A stretch of DNA of 50,040 nucleotides from Gemmatimonadaceae bacterium (GCA_013361335.1 JABFYH010000062.1:1-50040), one strand, 5' to 3'; shown: positions 18,506 through 28,414, counted from the stretch's first letter. A program made the numbers and translations. Notes: generated by a model not told the origin, from the sequence alone.

Positions 18506-19997
18506 ACCGGTCCGGGTTGTCCGTCTTGATGATCGTGCGGAGGTACACGCCTTCACCGCTCTGCTCGGCCAGATCGGCCAGGGTGCCGGGGTGCAGCAGG
18601 TTGCCGCGGTCGTCGCTGATCACGCGGACGATCGGGCGCGACAGCATCTCCGGGATCGGGTTGACCGCGTGCACGATCCCGAGCTCGAAGGTGTCGAGCA
18701 CGACGAGGGTACCGACCGGATAGATGCCGGTCAGGTTGATGAACGCCTTCACCACCACCTGGTCCATGCCCCGCCGCGGGTTCTCGCGCATCTCCTGGAG
18801 CACCTGCGCCGGCGACATCGGCGTCGTCTGATAGGCGCGGCGCGACGTCGCGGCGTCGAATCCGTCGGCGACCGCGACGATCTTGCTGAACATGCTGAGC
18901 GTCCGCGGCCGGATCGGACGGGGATAGCCGGTGAGGTCCAGCTTCATGTGATGCTCGTGCGCCACCACCATCGCCCGGTACGGGAGATCCTGCGCACCGC
19001 GCGTCTGGAAGAGCGCCAGCGCGCCGAGCCAGGGATGGGCGGCGATCAGGCGCCACTCGTCGTCGGTGAGACCGCCGGATTTGTTGATGATCTCGGCCGG
19101 CACGCGCGACTTGCCGATGTCGTGAAAGAGCGCCGCCATGCCGAGGTCGTAGAGCTGGACCTTGCCCAGCCCGAGGCGCTTGCCCAGCGCGACGGAGAAG
19201 ATGCACACGTTGACGCTGTGCGTGAACGTGTACTCGTCGTAGTCGCGGATCGTCGTCAGCCCGACGAGCGACGTCTCCTCGTTGAGGATCTGGTCGACGA
19301 TCCCCTGCACCACCCGCTTGATCTTCTTGATGTTCGGCGTGCCGCCCAGTCGCACCGACGTCATCAGGTCCTTCGTGACGGCGACGGAGTGCGCGTAGGT
19401 GCGCTTCGCCAGCTCCTTCGACTTCTGCCGCGTCTCGTCGTCGGCCGCCTGCTCCATCGGCGCGCCGACCTCGAACACGCCGAGCCCCTGCTGCTCGAGC
19501 TTGGCGATGAGCTGGTGGTAGCGGGTCTCCGGCGGATCGGTCGACGGGATGAGCAGCAGCGCCAGGAAGCGCGACCAGTCCTTCACCGTCGGCGCGCTCC
19601 GCAGATGGAGCGACCCGACCCCCGACGACCGGAAGACCGACAGCAGATGGCTGAAGCTCGCGTAGTTGTCGAGGTCCAGCCGCAGGCGCACCGTGTTGAT
19701 GAACACGAACTCGCCGGAGACCCGGATCTCGAGCTCCTGCTCCCGCGCCAGCAGCTCCTGCGCGAGCGAGGCCAGATCCTCCGCGGACTTCACCACGGCC
19801 GCGTTCTCCAGCGGATACATCTTGATCGCGCGCAGCGCGGCGTAGAAGCCGAGGATCAGCGCCTTGCCCGCGCGGCGGATGTACGCGTCGCCGCTGCTGT
19901 CCGAGGTGAAGGGAGCGCCCGCCCCCCCGCCCTGGCGCGGAGAGGAGGTGGGCGTCTGCGCCGGACGCGAGGTCTTCTCGGGCCGCGGTGCCGTCAC
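18474..19997 (-). CDS. HD-GYP-type protein with novel N-terminal module
   Basis: 507 residues from a GTG at 19997 (GTGA overlap with the HEAT gene). Residues 1-38 are Pro/Ser-rich. Residues 43-150 form an alpha/beta module like that in the adjacent HEAT protein. From about 230 there is an HD domain: HSVNVCIFSVALGKRLGLG, ALFHDIGKSRVPAEIINKSG, AHEHHMKLDLTGYPRPI and IVAVADGFDAATSRRAY. HD-GYP proteins hydrolyse c-di-GMP. The metal-binding HD residues remain, but the HHExxDGxGYP signature is altered to HHMKLDLTGYP, so activity is uncertain. The position between trpB and trpA suggests co-transcription with tryptophan genes. Confidence 0.87.
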   Translation of the reverse strand: MTAPRPEKTSRPAQTPTSSPRQGGGAGAPFTSDSSGDAYIRRAGKALILGFYAALRAIKMYPLENAAVVKSAEDLASLAQELLAREQELEIRVSGEFVFINTVRLRLDLDNYASFSHLLSVFRSSGVGSLHLRSAPTVKDWSRFLALLLIPSTDPPETRYHQLIAKLEQQGLGVFEVGAPMEQAADDETRQKSKELAKRTYAHSVAVTKDLMTSVRLGGTPNIKKIKRVVQGIVDQILNEETSLVGLTTIRDYDEYTFTHSVNVCIFSVALGKRLGLGKVQLYDLGMAALFHDIGKSRVPAEIINKSGGLTDDEWRLIAAHPWLGALALFQTRGAQDLPYRAMVVAHEHHMKLDLTGYPRPIRPRTLSMFSKIVAVADGFDAATSRRAYQTTPMSPAQVLQEMRENPRRGMDQVVVKAFINLTGIYPVGTLVVLDTFELGIVHAVNPIPEMLSRPIVRVISDDRGNLLHPGTLADLAEQSGEGVYLRTIIKTDNPDRYGIRVGDYFL

Positions 19998-21720
19998 GCC
20001 GACTGCCCCCGGAGCGCGCGCGACACCGCGTTGCGCACCACGACGTCCTTCTCGTTCGCGGCCTGACGCAGCGCCGCCTGGGCTTCGGCGGTGCCGATGC
20101 GCCCCAGCGCGACCGCGGCGCAGGCGCGAAGCTCCGGCTCCTCCCGCCGCCCGAAGAGCGACTTGCCGTTCAGCATCTCGCCGAGTGCCGCGACGCCGCC
20201 GTTCCCGCACAGCGAGCCGTACGCCTCGAACGCCGCCATCTTCTCGGTCAGATCGGCGTCGCGGATCGCGCGTCCCTTCACGATCCCCTCCAGACGCGGC
20301 AGCACCGGCCGGTACGCGCGCGCCTGCAGGGCGCGAATCGCGGCCACGCGGACCTCACGCTCGTCGTCCTCCACACCGCGCTCGAGCGCCTGGAGCGCGC
20401 TTGGCGAGCCGATCTCCGAGAGGGCGTGCACCGCCGCCGCGCGCAGCTCCACGTCGCCGCGCTCGAACACCGCACCCAGCGGCGCCACCGCAGCGGGCGT
20501 GCGCAGCCCGCCGGCGCGGCGGATCGCCTCCAGCGCCACGGCGCGCGTCGGCGAGAGGATCAGCTTCACCAGATCCGCCGTGTTCTGCGCGGCGAGTCGA
20601 CTCGCCGCCTCCTCGAGCAGCGGACGCAGCTTGGGGTTCTGCATCCGCGTCAGCCACTCGAGCACCGTCGCCAGCGCGCTCCCGCGAAGCTGCTCGAACA
20701 GCTCCACGAGATCGCTCTGCGCGGGGAGGCTCTGCGCCTCGTCCATCGATTGGAGGAGCTGCGCGAGCGCCTCCGGCGCGCTGAGGCGCGCGGGAATCTG
20801 GGCGAGCCGGTCGCGGTGCGCCGGGAGGATGTCGGTCGCCCGCTGCGACGCGACGAGCGACTCGCGAATCAGATACGCCACGGTCCGGAACTGGGCCGCC
20901 GACAGCATGTGCAGCATGAAGCTGTCGAGGATGCCGGCGACCTCGTCGCGGATCGCGGTGTCCGCCTGCTGCTCGAAGATGTCGAGCATCACCGCCAGCA
21001 CGTTCTGCCGCAGGTCGATCTCGTACTCGCGCTGCACCTCGGCCTGGATGTACTCGATCTCGTTCTCGTCCAGGAAGTAGAGGGTGCTGTCGAAGTCCGC
21101 CATGCTCACGACGCCGGCGCGTCCCCCTTCGGCGCCCGCCTCGCCCGCCCCTTCCTGCTGGCTCTCCTCTGCCAGCCGCCGCGTGTCGATCTGGCTGTCG
21201 GCCAGATGCTCGCCGCCCTCGCCCAGCGGCGTGGACGGATCCACCGACATGTCGACGTACCGGTACCGGAGGTACGCGAAGTCACCCTGCCAGAGCATCG
21301 TCAGCAGGTCGTCCTCGTCCGGCGACGCCTTGCGCACGCGCTGGAGGATGTCGAGCAGCCTGGCCAGCTCCTCGTTGTCGAAGCCGCGCACGAAGGTGAG
21401 CTCGCGCACCCCGTCCTTGTAGAACAGCCAGGCGAGGTTGTCGCTGCTCTTCGCGCCGCCGTCCAGCACCACCGACCCCGCGTACTTCACCTCGCTCTCG
21501 GTGAAGTTGAGCGCGACTTCGTCGGTCACCTCCCAGATCGGAAGGAAACCGGCGCGCAGGTTGTCCAGCGCCTGCTTGTAGATCGGGTTGTTCGGGAGGT
21601 AGAGCTGGTGCGCGCGCGCCGCTTTGCCGAAGAGCCGGAGAAGCTCCTGGACGAGGCCGAGCTCGAGTGGCGCCTGAACCTGTTCCAGCTCCCCTGCCGG
21701 CAATGGGGCGGACGGGGTGG

Positions 21721-21724
<4 letters not shown>
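19994..21724 (-). CDS. HEAT-repeat protein with novel N-terminal module
   Basis: 576 residues from a GTG at 21724 (GTGA overlap with trpB). Residues 22-127 match the N-terminal module of the neighbouring HD-GYP protein in length and pattern, with [34 protein letters not shown] and [13 protein letters not shown] Gln/Glu/Gly-rich linker lies near residues 190-210. From about residue 300 there are HEAT-like helical repeats: [40 protein letters not shown] and [24 protein letters not shown] arrays are protein-binding scaffolds. A partner or scaffold role with the HD-GYP protein is inferred from the shared module and adjacency. Confidence 0.85.
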
Positions 21725-22908
<1,184 letters not shown>

Positions 22909-22921
22909 GGCACTCTGCTCT

Positions 22922-23572
22922 CTACTCGCTCACGTCGCTGGTCGCGCGCACCGCGGCGACGAAGGCCCGGATGCGCGCGTGGTCCTTCACGCCTGGCGCC
23001 GACTCGACGCCCGACGACACGTCCACGATCATCGGTGAAACGTAGCTGATCGCCTCGGCGACGTTGTCCGGGGTCAGACCGCCGGCCAGCACGATCCGGT
23101 GTCCCGACTCCATCGCGTCGAGCGATTCACCGAGGATGCCCCACGGCATCACGGTTCCGCTACCCCCCAGCGCGCCCTTCACCAGCGTGTCGACGAGCAG
23201 CGCGTCGGCGGCGTCGGCCAGCTCGTCGACGCCATCGGGCAGGACACCGTCGGCGGTGCGCACGACGGCCCATACCTCGCGCCCCGTCGCCGCGCGCACC
23301 GCGTCGACGCGCGCCGCATCGCCCTCCGCGTGAAGCTGGACGACGTCCAGCCCGACCGTCGATGCGATGTCGGCGATCTCCGCCGGCGACTGCGCTGCGA
23401 AGACGCCCACCTTCCGCGCCCGTCGACCGGCGAGGGTCGCGCGCGCCTCGGCGGGCAGCCGCTGGCGCGGCCCCCCGGCGAAGATGACGCCGAGGTATGC
23501 CGCACCCGCCGCATCGGCGAACTCGGCGTCGATGGCGCGGGTCAGCCCGCAGATCTTCACGTCAGTGGCCAC
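22922..23572 (-). CDS. trpF: Phosphoribosylanthranilate isomerase
   Basis: 216 residues from a GTG at 23572 ([13 protein letters not shown]). The catalytic cysteine is in KICGLT. Further motifs: [66 protein letters not shown] and [18 protein letters not shown] (catalytic Asp). It converts phosphoribosylanthranilate to CdRP. It overlaps trpC by 11 bp; a GTG at 23560 (VKICG) would remove the overlap and is also possible. Gene order trpC-trpF-trpB is conventional. Confidence 0.95.
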   Translation of the reverse strand: MATDVKICGLTRAIDAEFADAAGAAYLGVIFAGGPRQRLPAEARATLAGRRARKVGVFAAQSPAEIADIASTVGLDVVQLHAEGDAARVDAVRAATGREVWAVVRTADGVLPDGVDELADAADALLVDTLVKGALGGSGTVMPWGILGESLDAMESGHRIVLAGGLTPDNVAEAISYVSPMIVDVSSGVESAPGVKDHARIRAFVAAVRATSDVSE

Positions 23573-24386
23573 GCGCCCTCCGTGACACGCCGGTGAGCGC
23601 GCGCGTCGCCGCGGTCGGGTCGCCGGCAGCGGAGAGGCTCGAGCCCACGAGCACCGCGTCGGCGCCGATCGTCGCATAGCGCTCGACGTCGTCCCGCCCA
23701 TGCACGCCACTCTCGGCGATCGCGAGCAGCGAGGCCGGGACGAGCGGGATGACGCGCTCGGCGGTGGTGGGATCGATGACGAGGGTCTCGAGGTCGCGGT
23801 TGTTGACGCCGATCATCGTCGCGCCGGCCTCGATGGCGCGCTCGAGCTCGCGCTCGTCGCGCACCTCGACGAGCAGCTCGAGGCCAAGCGCGCGACCGGT
23901 GTCCATCATCTCGATCAGGGCATCGGGCGAGAGGGCGCGGACGATGAGCAGCGCGGCGGATGCGCCGAGCGCGCGCGCCTCGACGAGCTGGAACGGGTGG
24001 ACGTGGAAGTCCTTCTTGAGGAGGGGCAGCCGGGTGGCGGCGCGGACGGCTGTCAGATCCTCATTCGATCCGCCAAAATGGACGGGCTCGGTGAGAATGC
24101 TCGCGCCGACCGCTCCTCCGGCCGCATAGGCTCGGGCCTGATCGACTGCGCCGAGCTCTGCGGCAATCACCCCTTTCGACGGGCTGCGCCGCTTGACCTC
24201 GGCCAGCACCGAAACGTCGCGCGCGGTGGCGATCGCCCGCTCGAGAGATGGGCCGACCGGGGTCGTGTGGGCGCGCGCGGTCAGCGCAGTTCGGTCAGCC
24301 TCGAGCGCCGCGGCGCGGGCTCGGGCCTCTCCGACGATGCGCCCCAGGGTACCTGCGGGCGGGCTCCAGCGAGACGATGCTTGCAC
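23562..24386 (-). CDS. trpC: Indole-3-glycerol-phosphate synthase
   Basis: 274 residues from a GTG at 24386. Motifs: VLAEVKRRSPSKGVI (catalytic Lys), ASILTEPVHFGGSNEDL, LPLLKKDFHVHPFQLVEARA (Lys and substrate phosphate region), LELLVEVRDERELERAI, TMIGVNNRDLETL and LLAIAESGVHGRDDV. It closes CdRP to indole-3-glycerol phosphate. It is the first gene of the trpC-trpF-trpB series and is divergent from lexA across 115 bp. The start lies beside the -35-like hexamer assigned to lexA, so regulation of the two may be linked. No leader peptide or attenuator is seen. Confidence 0.95.
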   Translation of the reverse strand: MQASSRWSPPAGTLGRIVGEARARAAALEADRTALTARAHTTPVGPSLERAIATARDVSVLAEVKRRSPSKGVIAAELGAVDQARAYAAGGAVGASILTEPVHFGGSNEDLTAVRAATRLPLLKKDFHVHPFQLVEARALGASAALLIVRALSPDALIEMMDTGRALGLELLVEVRDERELERAIEAGATMIGVNNRDLETLVIDPTTAERVIPLVPASLLAIAESGVHGRDDVERYATIGADAVLVGSSLSAAGDPTAATRALTGVSRRARGH

Positions 24387-24415
24387 TTCGGGACCTATTC
24401 GGCTAACCTATTCGG
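24381..24415 (+). promoter_or_regulatory. Candidate lexA promoter with overlapping direct-repeat operator
   Basis: TTGCAC (24381-24386) and TAACCT (24404-24409) are 17 bp apart and point toward lexA. Two exact copies of ACCTATTCGG (24393-24402 and 24406-24415), 13 bp apart, cover the -10 region, with a further GTTCGGG at 24421. A repeated site over the promoter of an SOS repressor gene is what an autoregulatory LexA operator looks like, but the recognition motif of this LexA is not known. Confidence 0.45.
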
Positions 24416-24501
24416 GTGTTGTTCGGGCAGCCATCGGCCCCAGCCGCGCGTGCGGAGGATTGGACCTCGCCCCGCCGCCAACTCATCCCGCAGGGAGTGC
24501 C

Positions 24502-25110
24502 ATGCCGCTCACGAAGCGTCAACGCGAGATTCTAAACTACCTGACCCTCTACTCGGAGCAAAACGGCTACGCACCGAGCTTCGAGGAGATCGCCGAGAAC
24601 TTCAGCTACAACTCGCTGGCGACGGTGCACGAGCACCTGAGCAATCTCGAGCGAAAGGGGTTCATCAAGCGGTCGTACAACGAGAGCCGCGCGATCGAGA
24701 TCCTGCCGAGCGATCTCCTCCCCAAGGCGATCGAGCTGCCGCTGCTCGGCGCGGTCGCGGCCGGTGTGCCGATCGAGGCGGTGACGCACGGCGAGACGAT
24801 CGCGGTGCCGGATTCCTTCGTGCAGCGCGGTGGCAACCACTACGTGCTGCGTGTTCGCGGGAACTCCATGATCGAGGAGCAGATCCGGGACGGCGACCTC
24901 GTGGTGGTGAACGAGCGCCAGCGCGCCGACAACGGCGAGATGGTCATCGCGATGCTGCACGGCAACTCGGCCACGGTGAAGAAGTTCTACCGCGAGCGCG
25001 ACGGCCGCATCCGTCTCCAGCCCGCCAACGAGACGATGGCGCCGATGTACGTTCACGAGAACGACATCACGATCCAGGGCATCGTCGTCGGAGTGATGCG
25101 GCGCTACTAG
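24502..25110 (+). CDS. lexA: LexA repressor
   Basis: 202 residues. The ATG at 24502 has AGGGAG at 24492-24497. The N-terminal winged helix-turn-helix (KRQREILNYLTLYSEQNGYA, then FSYNSLATVHEHLSNLERKG) is followed by the self-cleavage site AVAAGVPIEA (Ala87-Gly88). The latent serine protease has Ser122 (RGNSMIEEQIRDGD) and Lys160 (SATVKKFY). RecA filaments trigger cleavage and SOS induction. The HTH recognition region differs from the E. coli type (ENFSYNSLATVHEH), so its operator should differ too. It is divergent from trpC and tail-to-tail with trpD. Confidence 0.95.
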   Translation: MPLTKRQREILNYLTLYSEQNGYAPSFEEIAENFSYNSLATVHEHLSNLERKGFIKRSYNESRAIEILPSDLLPKAIELPLLGAVAAGVPIEAVTHGETIAVPDSFVQRGGNHYVLRVRGNSMIEEQIRDGDLVVVNERQRADNGEMVIAMLHGNSATVKKFYRERDGRIRLQPANETMAPMYVHENDITIQGIVVGVMRRY

Positions 25111-25133
25111 TCCAGCCGAGCGACGGATAGGAA

Positions 25134-25183
25134 CAACAACAACAAGAGCTGGCAAATGCAGTTGCAGCTGCTGTTGTTGGTTG
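25134..25183. repeat. Long CAA/TTG hairpin after lexA
   Basis: Arms 25134-25150 (CAACAACAACAAGAGCT) and 25166-25183 (AGCTGCTGTTGTTGGTTG) pair at about 15 positions with a two-base internal mismatch and one bulge, around a 15-base loop. It lies 24 bp after the lexA stop, in the gap between convergent lexA and trpD. A transcription-ending role is possible, but there is no U-tract. The rest of the 173-bp gap shows nothing recognisable. Confidence 0.5.
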
Positions 25184-25283
25184 CGCGGCTGTGCGCGGTG
25201 CGCTGTGGCGATTGGTGGGCTTCGCCCGTCTGCCGCAGTTCGAGCCCCGGCGACGCATGGCCCGGCACCTCGGTACGTTCGGA

Positions 25284-26324
25284 TCAGCTGCGGTAAGCCG
25301 CCCGCAGCCGCTCGAGCGCGCGCAGCCCTGCACCGTCCTTCAGCCCTGCTGTCGCCGCGCTGACGGCGTCACCGAAGTCCGTCGGCCCGTCCGGCGCCAC
25401 GTACAATGCCGCGGCCGCGTTCAGCACGACGGCGGCTCGCGCGGTCGCCGGCGCGCGGTTCTCCATCACCGCCAACACCGCGGCCGCATTCTCTGCCGGT
25501 GGGCCACCACGCATCTCGTCGGCGGCGCCCGCTCCGATGCCATAGCGTGCCGGAGCGATCGTCCACTCGCGCGTCTCGCCGTCGACGATCTCCACGACGT
25601 GCGTCGCACCGAGGGGGGAGACCTCGTCCATCCCGGGCTCACCGTGCACGACGAGAGCGCGCACGGTGCCGAGGGTGCGCAGAGCGCCCGCGATGAGCGG
25701 GACGCGGCGCGCGTCGGCAACGCCGACCACCTGCCGACCCGCCGAGGCGGGATTCGCCAAGGGGCCCACGATGTTCATCACCGTCGGGATGGCGAGCTCC
25801 CGGCGCACCGGGCCCACATGCCGCATCGCCGGATGCATGAGGGGCGCGAACATGAACACGATGCCCGCCTCGCGGAGCGCCCGCGCCATCACGTCGGCAT
25901 TCACTTCGATCGGCACGCCCAGCGCCTCGAGCACGTCGGCGCTGCCGCACTGTGAGGTGAAGGAGCGGTTGCCGTGCTTGGCGACGCGAACGCCAAGGCC
26001 CGCGGCGAGGAGCGCGGCAGCGGTGGAGATGTTGAAGGTGCCGACCGCCCCGCCCCCGGTCCCGCAGGTGTCCACGAGATCCGCGGGATGGTCGGCGTCC
26101 AGCCGGACCATCGCGCCACGGAGCGCATCCGCGGCGCCGGCCACTTCGTCCGGCGTTTCCCCCTTGACGCGCAGGGCGACGAGCAGCGCCGCGAGCTGCG
26201 CGGGCGTCGCTTCGCCGCTCATCACCGCCGCGAAGGCCGCGCGCGACTCCGGCTCGGAGAGCGAGCCGCCCATCGCGAGCCGGCGAATCGCGTGCTGGAG
26301 CGGCGGAACCTCGCTCGCGGACAC
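25284..26324 (-). CDS. trpD: Anthranilate phosphoribosyltransferase
   Basis: 346 residues from a GTG at 26324, one base after the stop of the GAF gene. Motifs: DLVDTCGTGGGAVGTFNIST (PRPP-binding glycine-rich loop), VRVAKHGNRSFTSQCGSADV, FMFAPLMHPAMRHVGPVRRE, TVMNIVGPLANPA and VVHGEPGMDEVSPLGATHV. It joins anthranilate to PRPP. The glycine loop is the common KHGNRS...GSADVLEALG type. It is not contiguous with trpC; lexA lies between. Anthranilate synthase genes are not in the window. Confidence 0.96.
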   Translation of the reverse strand: MSASEVPPLQHAIRRLAMGGSLSEPESRAAFAAVMSGEATPAQLAALLVALRVKGETPDEVAGAADALRGAMVRLDADHPADLVDTCGTGGGAVGTFNISTAAALLAAGLGVRVAKHGNRSFTSQCGSADVLEALGVPIEVNADVMARALREAGIVFMFAPLMHPAMRHVGPVRRELAIPTVMNIVGPLANPASAGRQVVGVADARRVPLIAGALRTLGTVRALVVHGEPGMDEVSPLGATHVVEIVDGETREWTIAPARYGIGAGAADEMRGGPPAENAAAVLAVMENRAPATARAAVVLNAAAALYVAPDGPTDFGDAVSAATAGLKDGAGLRALERLRAAYRS

Positions 26325-26325
26325 G

Positions 26326-27627
26326 CTACCCGACGCTCAGCGTCTCGAGCATGCGCTCGGGCAGCCGTGCCTGGGTGGCGACGAGCCCGATCACCAGCGC
26401 GAGGAGTCGGACCCGCTCGATGTCCTCCTCGACGAAGATGCCGTGCATCGCACGGTTGGTGAGGTTCACCACGCCGACGAGGCTTCCGTGATACACGAGG
26501 GGGAAGCTGATGAACGAGCCGGTGGTGAAGTGCTCGTCGCGCAGCAGCGGGTGGCTGCGCGCCTCGTCGACGTCCTGCACGAGCAGCGGCTCGCGCGTCG
26601 CGGCCACCTTCCCCGCCACCCCTTCACCCATGCGCACGCGATAGCCCGGCGGCACGTTCGGGGCGATCCCGCGCGCCGCGGCGAGGTAGAGCATGTTCTC
26701 CTCGGGAGCGAGGAGCATCAGGGAGCAGCGCTGCGCGCCCATGTCGTCGCCGACGAGGGTGAGGAGGCCGTGCACCATCTCGCGCGGGTCGTCGGTCGTC
26801 GCGTCCAGCGTGAGGACGCGGTCGATCAGGTACAGGGTCCTGGTCTTCTGTCGGAGGGCCTCGCTGCGCCGATGCAGCTCGATGTGCGCCTTCTCGAGCT
26901 GGTCGACGGCCGCGGTGACCTGCACCTCGACGGCGTCGGCGCGCCGGGCCGCGCGGCGGGCGTCCTCGAGCGCCTTCGCCGCTTCGCGCTCGAGCGACAC
27001 GAGGCGCTCCGGGTCGACCGCTTTGTGCGCCCCGGACGCCTTGACGAGCTTCTCCTCGAACTCGCCGAGCCGCCGTTCGTACTCCGAGTGGACGCGGTGC
27101 GTGACGTCCTCCAGGGTGCGCACCGCCTCGCTGCGCGCCTCGCGCTCGAAGAAGCGGGCGAAGGCGAGCTCGAACAGCGCGACCGAGGGCGCGAGCCGCT
27201 CCGACGAGCGCGCGCCGAAGAACTTGCGCGTCTCGTAGAGGACGATGATCGCCGACAGCTGGCCGTCGAAGCGCAGGCCCCGCAGCGAGAGCCAGCCGAC
27301 GTCGGAGAAGCGCTGGAAGGCGAACAACGCCGCGAACTCGTCGGACTGCTCGCCGAAGTCGACGAAGGTGCCGCCGGCGGCGACGGCGATCCGCTCGCGC
27401 GTCGGCAGATGGTCGAAGGTCGTGTCCAGCCGATCGTTCGTGACCGTGTCCCCGGCCGGCATCAGCCGATCGACCAGCATCGACCGCCGAGCGTCGAACC
27501 GCACGAGCGCGATCTTCGCGAAGCGGTCCACCTCGGAGAGGGCATCTCCGAGCGCGAGGAGCGCCGCGTCCAGGTCGGGAGCGACGCTGAGCGCGTGCGC
27601 GAGCGTGGCGAGAGTGCGAGGGGGCAT
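26326..27627 (-). CDS. Two-GAF sensor-like protein with coiled coil, no output domain
   Basis: 433 residues. Residues 1-165 form a degenerate GAF-like domain (RFAKIALVRFDARRSMLVDR, VGWLSLRGLRFDGQLSAIIV). A charged coiled coil covers about 175-265 (EYERRLGEFEEKLVKASG, LVSLEREAAKALEDARRAAR). A clearer GAF domain spans 270-425 (GAQRCSLMLLAPEENMLYLA, GEGVAGKVAATREPLLVQDV, ISFPLVYHGSLVGVVNLTN). No kinase, GGDEF, HD or DNA-binding domain follows, so output must go through a partner. One base separates it from trpD, so the pair is probably co-transcribed. The ligand cannot be predicted. Confidence 0.83.
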   Translation of the reverse strand: MPPRTLATLAHALSVAPDLDAALLALGDALSEVDRFAKIALVRFDARRSMLVDRLMPAGDTVTNDRLDTTFDHLPTRERIAVAAGGTFVDFGEQSDEFAALFAFQRFSDVGWLSLRGLRFDGQLSAIIVLYETRKFFGARSSERLAPSVALFELAFARFFEREARSEAVRTLEDVTHRVHSEYERRLGEFEEKLVKASGAHKAVDPERLVSLEREAAKALEDARRAARRADAVEVQVTAAVDQLEKAHIELHRRSEALRQKTRTLYLIDRVLTLDATTDDPREMVHGLLTLVGDDMGAQRCSLMLLAPEENMLYLAAARGIAPNVPPGYRVRMGEGVAGKVAATREPLLVQDVDEARSHPLLRDEHFTTGSFISFPLVYHGSLVGVVNLTNRAMHGIFVEEDIERVRLLALVIGLVATQARLPERMLETLSVG

Positions 27628-27670
27628 CGGGCGGGAACGGGGGCGGCGCCCGGGGCGGCGGCGAGAGTGA

Positions 27671-27700
27671 AAATTGGCCGCCCCGCGTGGGCAAAGTCAA
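27671..27700 (-). promoter_or_regulatory. Candidate promoter for the GAF-trpD pair
   Basis: On the minus strand, TTGACT (27695-27700) and CAATTT (27671-27676) are 18 bp apart, 44 bp upstream of the GAF gene start. The -35 match is good and the -10 match is weak. The sequence between it and the start is very GC-rich with no clear ribosome site. Confidence 0.3.
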
Positions 27701-27766
27701 CGATGCCCGCGCCATGGATCGGTCCGGGCACGCGCCGGATGGGAGTCATCATGGCTGGCAGGGCAG

Positions 27767-27881
27767 CAGAATGCACAGAAACCGCGAAAAGGGCGAAAAA
27801 GGCGGAGAAGAACACGACAAATGGCTTCGGCTCTAGCCGTGTCCGCCCTTTTCGTTGTTTCTGCTCTTTCTGTGAATTCGG
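27767..27881. repeat. Inverted-repeat element, copy 2 (115 bp) beside the GxxExxY gene
   Basis: The left 40 bases (27767-27806, beginning CAGAATGCACAGAAAC) and the complement of the right 40 bases (27842-27881, beginning CCGAATTCACAGAAAG) agree at 30 of 40 positions without gaps, and both end in GGCGGA. The core CGAAAAGGGCG (27785-27795) is exactly complementary to CGCCCTTTTCG (27844-27854), so a transcript would fold into a long hairpin. The centre is 35 bases. The left arm matches the arm at 2797-2836 at 31 of 40 positions. Confidence 0.8.
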
Positions 27882-27894
27882 TTCTACCGGGGCC

Positions 27895-28302
27895 TCAGAG
27901 AGAGACGCGCTCAATCTCCGGAGACGGCCCAAAAAAGAGAAGCAGCCCCACCCGCTTCTTCGCCATGCGCAGATAAGTAAGGAGCTGCGCTCTGGACCCT
28001 GGAGGCATTTGATGGCCGGCCTTCAGCTCCAGGACGAGCCTGTCCTCGATCAAGTAATCGAGCCGGAAGCGACCAAGGCTCACGCCACGAAACATCACGT
28101 CCATTCCGTGCTCGCGCCGCGCACGGATGCCGGCGTCGCGAAACAGTATTTCGAGTGCGGCGGAGTAGAAGGCTTCCGGATACCCGAAGCCCACCCCGCG
28201 GTAGGCGACCAAGAAACAGCCGATGACGCGATGCGTGAGGTCGGCGTCGGGCGTGCCCTCAGTGCGATCCATCTCCCACGTTGCTCGGTGGGCTCGAGCC
28301 AT
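27895..28302 (-). CDS. GxxExxY-family protein (PD-(D/E)XK nuclease-like)
   Basis: 135 residues from the ATG at 28302; an internal ATG at 28272 (MDRTEGTPDADL) is closer to the usual family start. It carries the naming motif as GYPEAFY (40-46). The nuclease-like core is GRFRLDYLIEDRLVLELKAG, with Asp82, Glu92 and Lys94 placed as in PD-(D/E)XK enzymes, then RAQLLTYLRMA and a conserved end VGLLLFFGPSPEIERVSL. The family is widespread and has no established function. The stop lies 13 bp from the inverted-repeat element. The gene separates the GAF-trpD unit from the truA-pur series and looks like an accessory insertion. Confidence 0.88.
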   Translation of the reverse strand: MARAHRATWEMDRTEGTPDADLTHRVIGCFLVAYRGVGFGYPEAFYSAALEILFRDAGIRARREHGMDVMFRGVSLGRFRLDYLIEDRLVLELKAGHQMPPGSRAQLLTYLRMAKKRVGLLLFFGPSPEIERVSL

Positions 28303-28376
28303 GTGACACCATTCGACGGCGCGACGAACCCCTTCACCTTCCGCAGCAAGGGGCGCCGCTCAGCAGCGCGAATTGC

Positions 28377-28404
28377 TTGACACCCCTCTCTCTCCTCGGA
28401 TACT
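28377..28404 (+). promoter_or_regulatory. Promoter for truA and the downstream pur series
   Basis: TTGACA (28377-28382), a perfect -35, and GATACT (28399-28404), a 4/6 -10, are 16 bp apart. The expected start site at about 28410-28413 lies only a few bases before the truA ATG at 28415, leaving no room for a ribosome site. This is the only strong promoter-like sequence seen before the run of genes that extends to purF. Confidence 0.6.
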
Positions 28405-28414
28405 TTTTACCTCG

